Source: Arthrobacter antioxidans (lineage in GTDB: Bacteria; Actinomycetota; Actinomycetes; Actinomycetales; Micrococcaceae). From it: a DNA stretch of 64,000 nucleotides. The stretch spans positions 2,852,001 to 2,916,000 of the forward strand of contig NZ_CP095501.1 of NCBI RefSeq assembly GCF_023100725.1, read 5' to 3'. The notes below the pieces were generated by a model. The model saw only the letters and a program-made list of their open reading frames with translations. It searched no databases and had not been told where the DNA came from. The position numbers and the translations under genes are program-made. Positions 1 through 8,911 of this stretch are shown piece by piece. Position 1 is the stretch's first letter, and each line of letters starts with the position of its first letter.

Positions 1-48
1 ACAGGCACGGGCGCCCGGTCGATCGGATCGCGGACAGCGGATGCGTGT

Positions 49-480
49 TCAGGAACCGGCGCCGAGTGCAGCTGTGATTGCTTTGAGGTGGCTTGTCAGG
101 CGATCCGTGTCGGTGGCCGACATCGTTTCGGTGAGTGCGAGGACACGCCGGCCGGCAGGGCGGTAGTGCTGGCCCAGTACCTGCCACACCTTCGGCGTCA
201 GTGTCACGAGTTTCACCCTGCGATCCACCGGTGACGGCGCGCGAATGACCAGATCTGCGGCAGCCAGCCGGTCGACGATCGTGGTCACCGCCGCGCGGGT
301 GACGTGCAGGTGATGAGCGAGGTCGACCTGCGAGCTCGACCCTCCCTCCAGCCGGTTGAGGAGCCGAAGCTCGGTTCGTGATATCCCCAAGTGCTCGGCC
401 ACGACCGCGTCATGCGCGTCGAAGGCCGCCCCGAGTTCCCTGCAGGCCAGAAGCAAAGGATGCTGAGTGTCAAAGTCCAT
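49..480 (-). CDS. MarR family transcriptional regulator
   Basis: A 143-residue protein of normal MarR length. Residues about 45-100 hold the winged helix-turn-helix, with the recognition-helix region HLHVTRAAVTTIVDRLAAADL followed by the wing signature RRVKLVTLT. It should act in the cytoplasm as a dimeric DNA-binding repressor or activator, often relieved by small phenolic or lipophilic ligands (family knowledge). It is divergent from the SRPBCC gene at 534, and the 53-bp interval holds a perfect 6-bp inverted repeat, so autoregulation and control of the neighbour are likely. No strong ribosome-binding site precedes the ATG at 480. The ligand is unknown. Confidence 0.9.
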   Translation of the reverse strand: MDFDTQHPLLLACRELGAAFDAHDAVVAEHLGISRTELRLLNRLEGGSSSQVDLAHHLHVTRAAVTTIVDRLAAADLVIRAPSPVDRRVKLVTLTPKVWQVLGQHYRPAGRRVLALTETMSATDTDRLTSHLKAITAALGAGS

Positions 481-497
481 TTGCTCGAGTATATTAC

Positions 498-514
498 AGT
501 CAAATCAGTTGACT
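498..514. promoter_or_regulatory. MarR-type operator, perfect inverted repeat
   Basis: AGTCAA-N5-TTGACT is a perfect 6+6 palindrome in the 53-bp interval between divergent marR and SRPBCC genes. Size and position fit a MarR dimer site. A weak promoter reading rightward (GTGTCA at 467, TATATT at 490) would start transcription next to it. Binding by this MarR is inferred. Confidence 0.55.
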
Positions 515-533
515 ACTTGGTCGGAGGAGTGTC

Positions 534-1001
534 ATGCAGTGGACCGAGACCATCACCATCGAATCACCCAGGGACATCGTGTATCAGGCTATTCGTGATC
601 AGCACACCCTGATGCGATGGTCTGCGTGGCCCGAAGCCACCGGGTTCACCTGCCGGGTCGACGGCGACGGGACGAGTCCCGGGTCGCAGATCGTCTTCAC
701 CGACCAGAAGGGCGTCGAACAGGGCCGCCAGACTCTGGTCTCAGCCGACCCCGACCTCATCCGGAACACGATGCGCAATAAAGGCCCCCGCGGTCGCTGG
801 GTGAGCCCGAACGTCGACTTCCATGTCGATCCCGTGACAACGACGCAGACCCGGGTGTCGCTTGCCTTCGACGTCGAACCTCCCGTCCCCCGCATCATGA
901 AACCTCTGGCGAACAGGTGGCTGCGACGCTCGATCCGGCCGCTGCATGTGAAGGACCTGCAGCAACTCAAGGACCTCGTAGAGGCTACGCATGTCCGCTG
1001 A
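534..1001 (+). CDS. SRPBCC family protein (polyketide cyclase/START-like)
   Basis: A 155-residue protein starting at ATG 534 behind a strong GGAGGAG ribosome-binding site. The N-terminus MQWTETITIESPRDIVYQAI, followed by DQHTLMRWSAWPEA, is the usual opening of SRPBCC lipid- or ligand-binding folds. The C-terminal helix (about residues 120-150) would close the hydrophobic cavity. Ligand and reaction cannot be read from the sequence. It is divergent from marR and overlaps the next gene by 11 nt, so it is probably cotranscribed with it and controlled by the MarR protein. Confidence 0.82.
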   Translation: MQWTETITIESPRDIVYQAIRDQHTLMRWSAWPEATGFTCRVDGDGTSPGSQIVFTDQKGVEQGRQTLVSADPDLIRNTMRNKGPRGRWVSPNVDFHVDPVTTTQTRVSLAFDVEPPVPRIMKPLANRWLRRSIRPLHVKDLQQLKDLVEATHVR

Positions 1002-1386
1002 CCCGCATTCGGCGGCCGTCACCCCACGGGCATGGGCTGAAGATGAACTCGCCCGGAAACGCGGACGCGTCCAGATGTTCAACGCAACCCGGCCCGACGG
1101 CCTAGACGGGTGGACCATCGCGCTCGAACAGTACGAACTGCTCGTCGATGTCATCCTGACCACGATCGATGCCTTCGCCGCCGACGACGGCACGGTGCCG
1201 CTGAAGGTGATCGTCGACGAAGCGCAAACCAGGCTCGGGTCCCACCCGGCCTTCCCCAACGGCCGGCTCTCCAACTACGTCCGCTACACCAAGGTCGATC
1301 TCGAGGCCCGAGGACTCGTCGAACGAGTCCCCAAGAGCTCACCCCAACGCGTCCGCAGAGCGCCCACCAAGCCCAGCGACACGTAG
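991..1386 (+). CDS. Conserved hypothetical protein (DUF6958-like)
   Basis: A 131-residue soluble protein whose ATG lies 11 nt inside the end of the SRPBCC gene, so translation is probably coupled. The core (residues about 30-120) has RVQMFNATRPDG, a helix ILTTIDAF, and a C-terminal winged-helix-like part ending LSNYVRYTKVDLEARGLVER. That pattern is like a small DNA-binding or substrate-recognition module seen in DUF6958-type proteins; the family assignment is from memory. There are no membrane segments or signal peptide. Its role is unknown; the context suggests it belongs to the MarR-controlled unit. Confidence 0.65.
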   Translation: MSADPHSAAVTPRAWAEDELARKRGRVQMFNATRPDGLDGWTIALEQYELLVDVILTTIDAFAADDGTVPLKVIVDEAQTRLGSHPAFPNGRLSNYVRYTKVDLEARGLVERVPKSSPQRVRRAPTKPSDT

Positions 1387-1838
1387 GCATCTCTGAGCCG
1401 GAGAAACGGAGAGCGTCCCGGTCGGGGACAGACGATGACGGACGGTCGCAGTCCATCCTCGTCGCGGCGCCCGCGTCCGGATCGTCCAGGGGCGCGGTTC
1501 CTGCGGTGCTTCGTGGGCGTGCGGCCGGCCCTAGGAGCCGAGCTGTCAGCGGGGCGCGGGAACCGGAGCGGCGTACTTTGTGATCTCCGACTGTCGGCTC
1601 TGTCAGGTCGGAGTGGAATTGCCGACATGAGGCTGTGTGGCCTTGACACAGGCATATCCGGATCTCGCGCCGGATAGTAGATCAGGCTGCCGGAATTCGC
1701 ATGCCGAACATCGACGTCTTCCGGGTCGTACCGGTGATTGTGGGCAGACGTATGCTGATGGTGCTGCCCCGGACCCTGCCAGCGAACCATTCGCCGTTAC
1801 ACCGGCGCCGTGAGGCTGAAGCAAAAGGGGCCTGGCAG
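1387..1838. other. 452-bp intergenic region upstream of the desaturase
   Basis: No convincing gene is seen; the open frames here lack ribosome-binding sites and family features. It holds a TTGACA hexamer at 1643-1648 and a 7-bp stem-loop at 1655-1676. It therefore probably contains the desaturase promoter and leader. Confidence 0.5.
1655..1676. repeat. 7-bp inverted repeat (TATCCGG/CCGGATA)
   Basis: Perfect arms at 1655-1661 and 1670-1676 with an 8-nt loop, starting 6 nt after a TTGACA hexamer. It has no T-tract, so it looks more like an operator or leader hairpin than a terminator. Confidence 0.4.
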
Positions 1839-3002
1839 ATGAACCCTGTGAATGATGCGTTGTCCGGTGTCGCGGACCCTGAACCGGGGGCCTCCTCGAA
1901 TCAGGTGCCACCCGGCACTGAACGCGCTCCGTCCTTGACGCGTAAGGTGCGAATCGCTGCGGCCAATGAGGTCGTTGCGTCATATGCCACGCTCCTGAAG
2001 CAGGTCCGGGCCGATGGACTGCTCGAGAGGCGCCGACCGTTCTATATCAGCGTGTTTCTCCTGCTCATGGTCGCCCTGACCGCGACGGGAATCGGATTCG
2101 TGCTGATCGGCGTCAATTGGGCTCAACTGCTCATCGCCGCCACCCTGGCAGTTATTCTCACGCAGCTCGCGTTTCTCGGCCACGAAGCCTCCCATCATCA
2201 GATCTTCGCCTCCCGTAGGGCCAATGAATGGGCAGGCAGGATACTCGCCGCCGGTTTCGTTGGCATCAGCTACGCCTGGTGGATCACCAAACACACACGA
2301 CACCACAACACTCCGAACACGGTCGGGAAAGACCCCGACATCGCCATGGGCACGCTTTCGTTCCGAGCGGATGACGCCGCCGTCAAGACCGGCTTCAGCG
2401 CTTGGTTCACGCGCCGGCAGGGCTATCTGTTCTTCCCGCTGCTGACCCTTGAAGGCCTCAACCTGCATGTTCAGTCGTTCAGGACCTTGTTCGAGCGGAA
2501 ACCGGTGTCGGGCCGCTGGGTGGAGCTGGCCCTGATCGGCGTGCGCTTCGGCGGCTATCTCGGCGTCCTGTTCTGGTTCCTGCCGCCAGGGATGGCGTGC
2601 GCGTTCCTGGGTGTGCAACTGGCGGTTTTCGGTGTCTACATGGGCGCTTCCTTCGCCCCGAACCACAAAGGGATGCCGATCCTGGCCAACGACACCACCG
2701 CGGACTTTCTCAACCGCCAGGTGCGCACCTCCCGCAACGTCACAGGCGGATCCTTCGTTGATTCCGCATTCGGTGGCCTGAACTTCCAGATCGAACACCA
2801 CCTGTTCCCGAACATGCCCCGACCAAACCTGCGCCGAGCAAGCCTCATCGTCAAAGACCATTGCAGACGACTCGGCATTCCCTACACACAAGTCCGCGTC
2901 CTCGCGTCCTACAGGGCGGTGATCTCTCACCTCAACGACGTTGGCCTGTCTGCCCGGGACCCTTTCGATTGCCCCCTGATCAGCCGGTACCGCCGCCCGT
3001 AA
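1839..3002 (+). CDS. Fatty acid desaturase (acyl-CoA/phospholipid type)
   Basis: A membrane di-iron desaturase of 387 residues from ATG 1839, which follows AAAAGGGG at a good distance; an in-frame ATG at 1701 is less likely. The three histidine boxes are present: GHEASHH, HTRHHNTPN and NFQIEHHLFP. Hydrophobic segments around residues 70-110 and 205-250 fit a four-pass membrane enzyme with cytoplasmic iron sites. It would insert a double bond into membrane acyl chains using O2 and electrons from a ferredoxin- or rubredoxin-like partner, none of which is adjacent. Such genes often respond to cold. Acyl position specificity cannot be told. Confidence 0.93.
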   Translation: MNPVNDALSGVADPEPGASSNQVPPGTERAPSLTRKVRIAAANEVVASYATLLKQVRADGLLERRRPFYISVFLLLMVALTATGIGFVLIGVNWAQLLIAATLAVILTQLAFLGHEASHHQIFASRRANEWAGRILAAGFVGISYAWWITKHTRHHNTPNTVGKDPDIAMGTLSFRADDAAVKTGFSAWFTRRQGYLFFPLLTLEGLNLHVQSFRTLFERKPVSGRWVELALIGVRFGGYLGVLFWFLPPGMACAFLGVQLAVFGVYMGASFAPNHKGMPILANDTTADFLNRQVRTSRNVTGGSFVDSAFGGLNFQIEHHLFPNMPRPNLRRASLIVKDHCRRLGIPYTQVRVLASYRAVISHLNDVGLSARDPFDCPLISRYRRP

Positions 3003-3147
3003 GTGGGTATCCGCGCGAGGACCCTATGGATGGGACCAGCCCACTCGTCGGGGACACGCAAGGGACACGTCCAGGGATGACGTCGGATGGTGACCGGCAG
3101 GCGCCTGTTACATGCAGTCGCCTACCGGCCAGTAGCCCTGCCGAGTC

Positions 3148-4011
3148 CTATCCGTTGTCGGACCAATGAGCAGGTCTACTGAGATCGGTCGGCAGGCGTG
3201 TGCTCCGATCGCCTGTGGCGGCGCTGACCTGAGCCTGTGTCAGAAACAGGGCTTTGGAGAGATCTGCCCCTTCCAGGCGGGCATCTCGGAGGTCCGCTCC
3301 GAGGAGGTCCGTGCCCGATAGGTCGCAGGCACGCAGGTCGGCGGCGATGAGGTAGGCGCCTCGGAGGTTGGCTCCGCCCAGCGACCGTGACCTGAGCTTC
3401 TTGCCCATGAGGTCCGCTCCCGGGACGAGCGCAGTGTCCAGGTGGTCGTTCCCGGTTGCGAGGTAGGAGGTTCTCACTTCCTCGCTGATCTCCATCAGGT
3501 GTGACCGGACGCGGGCATGCAACTCGTCGAGGTCCACGGCGAGAACCTGTTGTGGATCATTCAGCGCGTTCTCGATCGTCGTCCTGAGCTCGTCGACCTG
3601 GTGTGAGGTGTCAGGGTCGAAGGTTCTGGTGGCTGCTTCCGTCAGGTACCAGAGCATCTCGTGCAGTTGCCGGACGATCGTGAACGCCGTGAACATGTCT
3701 TTCGCGGTTTCGGGCCTCGTTCGCCAGCTGACGCCATGGAAGAGGTTCTGGGAGACGTTCTGGCCGGCGCCGAAGCAGTCGAAGACGGTGCATCCTCGGA
3801 AGCCTCGCGGTCGCAGACTGTCGTGAATGGTGCACGAGAAGTCGGACGCCAGATTCTGGCAGGGTGTCCCCGGTGGTTTGTCGATGGGGAAGTCGGCGGT
3901 GCGGGAGAAGCCGAGGGCGGTGCAGCAGAGCGCGAAGCAGTTGCTGCAGTCGGGGCGCAAGGATCCGCGGTCAAGAGCTGGTGAGGAAGGGCTGACGGAG
4001 TTTCTCTGCAT
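3148..4011 (-). CDS. Cys-rich YkgJ-like plus pentapeptide-repeat protein
   Basis: A 287-residue protein with two parts. The N-terminal part (about residues 15-90) has CSNCFALCC, then C residues in GTPCQNL, DFSCTIHD, GCTVFDCFG, a pattern like the YkgJ CxxCxxxCC metal-chelating family. After a helical linker, residues about 210-260 carry pentapeptide repeats (ADLMG, ANLRG, ADLRA, TDLLG, ADLRD, ADLSK), which form a right-handed beta-helix. Function is unknown; known pentapeptide proteins range from scaffolds to gyrase mimics. It stands alone, convergent with the desaturase, and the metal is inferred only from the cysteines. Confidence 0.8.
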   Translation of the reverse strand: MQRNSVSPSSPALDRGSLRPDCSNCFALCCTALGFSRTADFPIDKPPGTPCQNLASDFSCTIHDSLRPRGFRGCTVFDCFGAGQNVSQNLFHGVSWRTRPETAKDMFTAFTIVRQLHEMLWYLTEAATRTFDPDTSHQVDELRTTIENALNDPQQVLAVDLDELHARVRSHLMEISEEVRTSYLATGNDHLDTALVPGADLMGKKLRSRSLGGANLRGAYLIAADLRACDLSGTDLLGADLRDARLEGADLSKALFLTQAQVSAATGDRSTRLPTDLSRPAHWSDNG

Positions 4012-4243
4012 GGCGGGTATGTGATCTTCTCTGGATGAGTTCGGTGGGAGGCCGGTGCGCGGGGAGCTCGCGGGCGAGTTCCCCGTCGAGGGCGCACAGA
4101 ATCACCACTTCCGACGGAAGCGAACGGGAACCGCTGCACAGACTCTGGATCACAGAGAGGATAGGAATGTCACTGAGACCAAAAGTAGCATCGCGCCGGC
4201 AATGCCACGTCCCCGAGCCTCAGCCGGGCCTAGGATCGAATGC

Positions 4244-4675
4244 ATGCCGACGATCCGGAATCTCGCCGTGGGTCTGCCAGTCCGTGATGGGCACGTTCTC
4301 GTGTCGGACGCGAGGGATTCCATGACGGGCGAAGCTTTTCATCGAGTACTTGGCGGAGGTATCGAGTTCGGGGAGACGGCCGAGGCTGCCGTGCGGCGCG
4401 AGTTCGCAGAAGAACTCGGGATAGTTCTCACCGCAGTGCAGCTACTCGGAGTTGTGGAGAATATTTTCGACTACGAAGGACAACCCGGTCACGAGATCGT
4501 GCACGTCTTCGCTGTGCAGTCGCCGGGGTTCAGTGCCATCCCGCTCGATGCAGAGCTGCGCGTGCTCGATGAAGGCAGCCCCGTCGCCTGGAGGCCCATT
4601 CGCAGAATCGACCGCCCACTCTACCCAGCGGGCGCGGTGGACATGCTCCGGTCTCTCGCCGGCGATGAGGCGTAG
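4244..4675 (+). CDS. Nudix hydrolase
   Basis: A 143-residue protein from ATG 4244; a longer in-frame start at 4055 adds residues with no family character. The Nudix box is complete: GGIEFGE, seven residues, then REFAEELGI, giving GX5EX7REUXEEXGU. It should hydrolyse a nucleoside diphosphate linked to another group, using Mg2+. The substrate cannot be assigned, since the region after the box is not diagnostic. There is no clear operon partner. The gene is flanked by 230-bp and 214-bp intervals without recognisable genes. Confidence 0.88.
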   Translation: MPTIRNLAVGLPVRDGHVLVSDARDSMTGEAFHRVLGGGIEFGETAEAAVRREFAEELGIVLTAVQLLGVVENIFDYEGQPGHEIVHVFAVQSPGFSAIPLDAELRVLDEGSPVAWRPIRRIDRPLYPAGAVDMLRSLAGDEA

Positions 4676-4889
4676 GCGTCGCAACACAGCACGGTACATG
4701 GTCAACGTCGCCGTGCGTCTCGATCCGGGGATTCGTGTGGTCCCGTGGAATAAAGGGCCGGAACTGGTGCTGCTGTGGAGTTCGTATGTCCCGTCGTCCA
4801 CGCCGTCGTTCCGCTGATCGGCCAGGGGCGTCATCTTCGAGAGGAGTGCTCGCTTCAACGCCTGCGTCGCCGCCCCCGGGGGCGGATCC

Positions 4890-5375
4890 CTATCCGGTGC
4901 GGCTCGGAGATGACGTGAGTATGCGTCGTGTGTGGAGAGCAGCACTGCATGCCGCCACCGCGCCGAGACCACTACCCACCAAGATCGGCACCCAGGAAGC
5001 CGTGCCCATACCGTCGAGGACCAAGGCACTGGATCCTGCTGTGGCCACACCCGCTCCGAGCCCCGCAGTAGCTGCGTAGTGCATCTTGTGCGGTTCTACG
5101 ACTGCCGCGCGCACACGCAGAAGAAGCAGGGAGCCGAGACAGCCTGCCAGACCGAGTCCGACCCCAATGATTGCGCCCCCGAAGGCGAAGATCACCGATT
5201 GCCCGGGATCGACGCTCCACCCCGCGAAGCGTCCAGGGTCCAGAGCTACCTGAGCATAGGCGACGACGAACACCCCCGTCCCGGCGATCAGCCCTACGAA
5301 CGCTCCTGTCGTGACACTGCGCAGAACGAGACGCCGGGTGATCGCAAGAAGGACGTGCACAGATCCCGTACTCAT
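4890..5375 (-). CDS. Small integral membrane protein, unknown function
   Basis: A 161-residue protein with about four membrane segments: near residues 22-42 (GAFVGLIAGTGVFVVAY), 62-86 (FAFGGAIIGVGLGLAGCL), 99-118 and 126-145. Glycine and alanine are abundant in the helices. No catalytic motif or family is recognised. The ATG at 5375 is the first in frame. It lies on the same strand as, but is separated from, another membrane protein at 5539, so a shared transcript is possible but not shown. Confidence 0.6.
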   Translation of the reverse strand: MSTGSVHVLLAITRRLVLRSVTTGAFVGLIAGTGVFVVAYAQVALDPGRFAGWSVDPGQSVIFAFGGAIIGVGLGLAGCLGSLLLLRVRAAVVEPHKMHYAATAGLGAGVATAGSSALVLDGMGTASWVPILVGSGLGAVAACSAALHTRRILTSSPSRTG

Positions 5376-5538
5376 AGCTGAAACAGTAGCGACAGCTTCG
5401 CTCCAACCTTCCGGAGGCCATCCCTCACGGGCAGCAGAGGGCCGTGGCGCAATGGCACTGATTCAGGGGTCGATGAAGCCCTCCACGGTACGTGTTCGTC
5501 TGCCCATCGCCGAGCAGGATGCCTGATGGAAGCGGTGG

Positions 5539-6126
5539 CTACCGTTGGGTCATGTGTTTCCGCGGGGTTGCGAACATCCCCAGGCTGTAGGCGAGCAGGA
5601 TCACGGACATGACCAGCCCCGACCCCACCGCCGCTCCCGAAGCACTGGTCGGAGTACCGATGAGCAGTCCCACCCCACCTACGAGGGCAAGAACCCCTCC
5701 GAGCGTGTAGAACATGCGTTCTCTGAACGCCCACGCGAAGGGTATGAAATGGAGACCGACGACCAGGGCGATCAGCGCGGGTTGAAGCTCCAGCCTGCCT
5801 ACCGAGGTGAGCCGTCCGGTGCCGAGAGCTATCAGCGCGAACTCCATGACCACGCATAAGAGGTAGATCGCGATGTGCCGACCACGAGGAGGAGTGAAAG
5901 GGCCGAGGAAACGTGGCGAGGCGAAGAGGAACCACGCGGTGGAGGCGACAGTGCCGATGACCACGAGGCGTGCGACGACGGATACGGGGTCTGCGACTTC
6001 CGCCGTGTAGGAGAACACGAAGACGCACGCGCCGGACAGCCCGACGAGAGTTCCCATGCGCCGCGGGTCCGCGAAGCGCGGAGGCGCATCGGTCGGGTTC
6101 CATCCAGTGCTGCTGCGAATGGTCAC
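5539..6126 (-). CDS. Multi-pass membrane protein, unknown function
   Basis: A hydrophobic protein of about 195 residues with roughly six membrane helices (for example GTLVGLSGACVFVFSY, VARLVVIGTVASTAWFLF, IAIYLLCVVMEFALIALG, ALIALVVGLHFIPFAW, LGGVLALVGGVGLLIG). I place the start at GTG 6126, preceded by GGAGAA at 7-8 nt; the open frame extends to 6225 but the extra residues look noncoding. The FIPFAWAF segment is reminiscent of small DUF-type actinobacterial membrane proteins, but no named family is certain. No partner gene suggests a role. Confidence 0.62.
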   Translation of the reverse strand: MTIRSSTGWNPTDAPPRFADPRRMGTLVGLSGACVFVFSYTAEVADPVSVVARLVVIGTVASTAWFLFASPRFLGPFTPPRGRHIAIYLLCVVMEFALIALGTGRLTSVGRLELQPALIALVVGLHFIPFAWAFRERMFYTLGGVLALVGGVGLLIGTPTSASGAAVGSGLVMSVILLAYSLGMFATPRKHMTQR

Positions 6127-6372
6127 GGAAAGTTCTCCTGAAGAAGATGGCATTGTCTCCGGCCGACGACAGGTCGAGGACCTGCGGGTGAAGTGCTCGC
6201 AACTGTACCTTCGAGGCTCTTTCACCGGGAGAAACCCGACCTTGCCGGCCCCGCTGTGGTGGGCGCATCGCGCGAGCCGAAGGACGTCCGCGGTGGGAGC
6301 AGCAGGGTCGTGATGCCGACGTCCGCTGCCGCTCCGTCATGCGTGGAGCGAGCTCCGACCATGAGAGTCCTA

Positions 6373-7023
6373 CTACACGGAGATCTGGCCCTCCCCGTCA
6401 CCATCGTGCTTCGAACCGAACCCTCCGCAGGAGGCGATGAACTGCTCAAGAGCTCTGGCGCCCTTGAAATGGTGTGCCTTGAATCCCAGACCTTCTGCGC
6501 CCCGCGTGTTGGTCAGAGTGTCGTCGACGAAAAGGCAACGGTCGGCCGGGGTGCCGAGTTCCACAAGCACTGCCTCGAAGGATTCAGGGGAGGGTTTAGC
6601 CATGCCGATGGCACTGGAATTGAAGATCAGGTCGAATTCATGGGTGAGGCCGAGGCACGACAAATCGGAGTCGAGCCGGGTCGTGGCATTACTGAACAGT
6701 GCGACGGTCCGTCGCTTTCGCACTCGTCGGACAATGGTGAGTACCTCCTCATCGACCCTTCCCGCCGGAATCGACCACTGCGCCACCGCCTTCCTCGCAG
6801 CTGCTCCGTAATACATTTCCAATCTGTCGGAAATTTCTTCCCGCCATTGACCATCCGTGATCGCCCCGGTGATCACTTTCTGCAGCATTTCGGTATCGCC
6901 GAACGCCACCGCAGCGAGACTACCGGCGGGAAGATCGTTGTCCAGTTCGACATCGGCCATGATCGCTGGATCCCAGATCCTCAGGACACCATCGAGATCG
7001 AGGACGAGCGCCTCGAACGGCAT
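6373..7023 (-). CDS. HAD family hydrolase
   Basis: A haloacid-dehalogenase-like phosphatase of 216 residues from ATG 7023. Motif I is VLDLDGVL with the Asp nucleophile and general acid, motif II is LFSNATT, motif III is the Lys of GMAKPSPE, and motif IV is FVDDTLTN. The helical cap lies between motifs I and II, as in class C1 members. It likely hydrolyses a small phosphate ester in the cytoplasm; the substrate is unknown. Its start lies 23 bp after the glycosyltransferase stop, so the two are probably cotranscribed. Confidence 0.85.
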   Translation of the reverse strand: MPFEALVLDLDGVLRIWDPAIMADVELDNDLPAGSLAAVAFGDTEMLQKVITGAITDGQWREEISDRLEMYYGAAARKAVAQWSIPAGRVDEEVLTIVRRVRKRRTVALFSNATTRLDSDLSCLGLTHEFDLIFNSSAIGMAKPSPESFEAVLVELGTPADRCLFVDDTLTNTRGAEGLGFKAHHFKGARALEQFIASCGGFGSKHDGDGEGQISV

Positions 7024-7046
7024 CGACTCGGCGGTCTTCGGGCATG

Positions 7047-8576
7047 TCAGCACATGAGGATATGAGCCGTGAGGATCGTGACTGCAGAAACCTCCTCCTC
7101 GATGCACCCCGCGTCGACGAGTCGCGCGATATAGGGATCGCTCGGCCGGGCCCCATCCGAACCAGCAGCACCGGCGGAAGCATCAGGTTGAACTGTTCGC
7201 GCAAGCACGAAGACCTGACGTCCCTTCAGCTTCGTCAGGTCCAATTCATTCGCTGGGACCACGCTCCCCCAGAACGTCGCTGTTTCGAGCGGGCCTGCAT
7301 CGAGGGCGACGTCCTCCACCCCGGAGAACTGTTCCGGGTAGGCCATCGGCACACCGTATGCCCGGACATCGGAGTAGATGACTGCCGCGCCGGGTACCTT
7401 GCGATCCTCGACGACACGAGCCATGGCCGCGAAGTTGTTCGGTTTGAACCCTTCGCGTTTCTGGCTCACGAGGATGGGAGTGGCCAGCAGGCAGAATACT
7501 GTCAGGATCGCCACACCCTTTTGTGGGGACATGACGGCCAGCGCGGCACCGACCAACAGGCACAAGCCCGGGGCCGTGAACGTCAGATACCGCTCCAGGT
7601 AGACAGGCTTCCCCAGCGCCGTCATACCGACGAGGATGACTGTGGGCAGCAGCGTCCACGCGACTCCGATCATCCAGAGCGACCACTGGCGGCGGCGGAA
7701 TGAAGCATATGTGAACCACGCGACGATTCCGAGAGACAGGACCATGAGGGCTGTCGCGAAGTGGGCGGTCGGGTGTCCGAACGCATAGTAGGGCCGCTGC
7801 CCGAAGAAGTACTGGCCGATGAGAGCGCCTTTGAGCAGCTCGCCCGGTTGGGTCGAGATCCAGGACACCTGCCCCACCTGGGTCGATGTGGCGACGACGA
7901 TGGGCAGGGAAGCGAGGCCCGCCAGGCAGGAGGACCAGAGGAACGGTCTTGTACATGTGCGGCTGACGGCCAACGCGGCGGCCGGAATGGCCAGCAGCGC
8001 CGAGAACACGAACAGCCAGGTCGCGCAGGTGAGCATCAGCGCGTAAAGACCCCAGGCGGGTGCGGATCCTCTACGCGTGGCCCGCTCGAGCGCGAGCATG
8101 GTCAGAACCGCCAGCAACGCGGTCAGGGCCACGGACCTCAGCTCGCTGCCGGCCCAGATGAGGCCCGGCAGGAACGAGGCGACCACACCCGCGAATATGC
8201 CCACTCGTGGCCCCGCCAGACGGGCCCCGAGTATCACCGTGAAGCCTACGGTGGCTGCCACAGCCGTCACGGAGAGCATCCGGGCCGGGAAGGGATCCGT
8301 GCCGACCACGGACAGGAAAAGGCCCTGGATCAGGTAGTACACGCCATGGACTGCATCGACGTGCGCCAACAGCGCGAACATGTCAGGAAGGGACCGCTGC
8401 GAGACGGTCAGTGTCGCGGCCTCATCTCCCCAATAGGACGGGAAGCGGGCCGTGACCGCTCCGATGAGGAACTGCACGGCGCCCAGGACGAGCGCGGCCG
8501 GCAGCACCGACACCGATCCCGGTTCGACCCTCCGATATCTGTTTACCCCAGAACCAGTTATCAGTGTCTCGATCAC
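7047..8576 (-). CDS. GT39-like membrane glycosyltransferase (GT-C fold)
   Basis: A polytopic membrane protein of about 509 residues with some 10-12 membrane helices. Near the N-terminus RFPSYWGDEAATLTVS holds the acidic Asp-Glu pair of GT-C enzymes, followed by HVDAVHGVYYLI, matching the PMT/GT39 pattern in the first and second outer loops. The soluble C-terminal part (after about residue 375) is likely outside. It would transfer a sugar from a polyprenyl-phosphate donor to a cell-surface acceptor. The start is uncertain: GTG 8576 is used here, with a TTG at 8600 and a GTG at 8513 also possible. The HAD gene follows closely. Confidence 0.78.
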   Translation of the reverse strand: MIETLITGSGVNRYRRVEPGSVSVLPAALVLGAVQFLIGAVTARFPSYWGDEAATLTVSQRSLPDMFALLAHVDAVHGVYYLIQGLFLSVVGTDPFPARMLSVTAVAATVGFTVILGARLAGPRVGIFAGVVASFLPGLIWAGSELRSVALTALLAVLTMLALERATRRGSAPAWGLYALMLTCATWLFVFSALLAIPAAALAVSRTCTRPFLWSSCLAGLASLPIVVATSTQVGQVSWISTQPGELLKGALIGQYFFGQRPYYAFGHPTAHFATALMVLSLGIVAWFTYASFRRRQWSLWMIGVAWTLLPTVILVGMTALGKPVYLERYLTFTAPGLCLLVGAALAVMSPQKGVAILTVFCLLATPILVSQKREGFKPNNFAAMARVVEDRKVPGAAVIYSDVRAYGVPMAYPEQFSGVEDVALDAGPLETATFWGSVVPANELDLTKLKGRQVFVLARTVQPDASAGAAGSDGARPSDPYIARLVDAGCIEEEVSAVTILTAHILMC

Positions 8577-8911
8577 CAGCAAACGGTAACAGTCCCACAA
8601 GCCTCGACCTGCACCGACATACCCCGACGGCGCGAGGGTTCACCACCCGAGACCGTCGCCACTGCTTCCCGGCGACGATTCATCCGGAAGCGAATACACG
8701 GGCGTCCCGAACGTCCTTCCAGGAATTGTCCGCATACATTCCTCGTCCCGCCCGATAAGCCAAATACATTCCATCACTCATGGCCGGGACGTCGCCCCAC
8801 GCGGGACAACGACGCCCCATTCGACGATCCGTCGCGAGGACAATTGCGACCAGCGTCTTCCAGGCTGAGCACGACCGGAGCTCAGAGTCCGGGGCGCGAA
8901 GTCCTGCTCCG
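8577..8911. other. 335-bp intergenic region
   Basis: I see no supportable gene. A minus-strand frame ending at 8680 includes a run around SDGMYLAYRAGRGMYADNSW that looks less random than its surroundings. It has no start, ribosome-binding site or family match and may be a decayed gene end. Confidence 0.4.

Noticed and set aside
4442..5050. Minus-strand frame of 202 codons across the end of the Nudix gene
   Set aside because: It is antisense to the well-supported Nudix hydrolase and also overlaps the membrane protein gene; no domain is visible.
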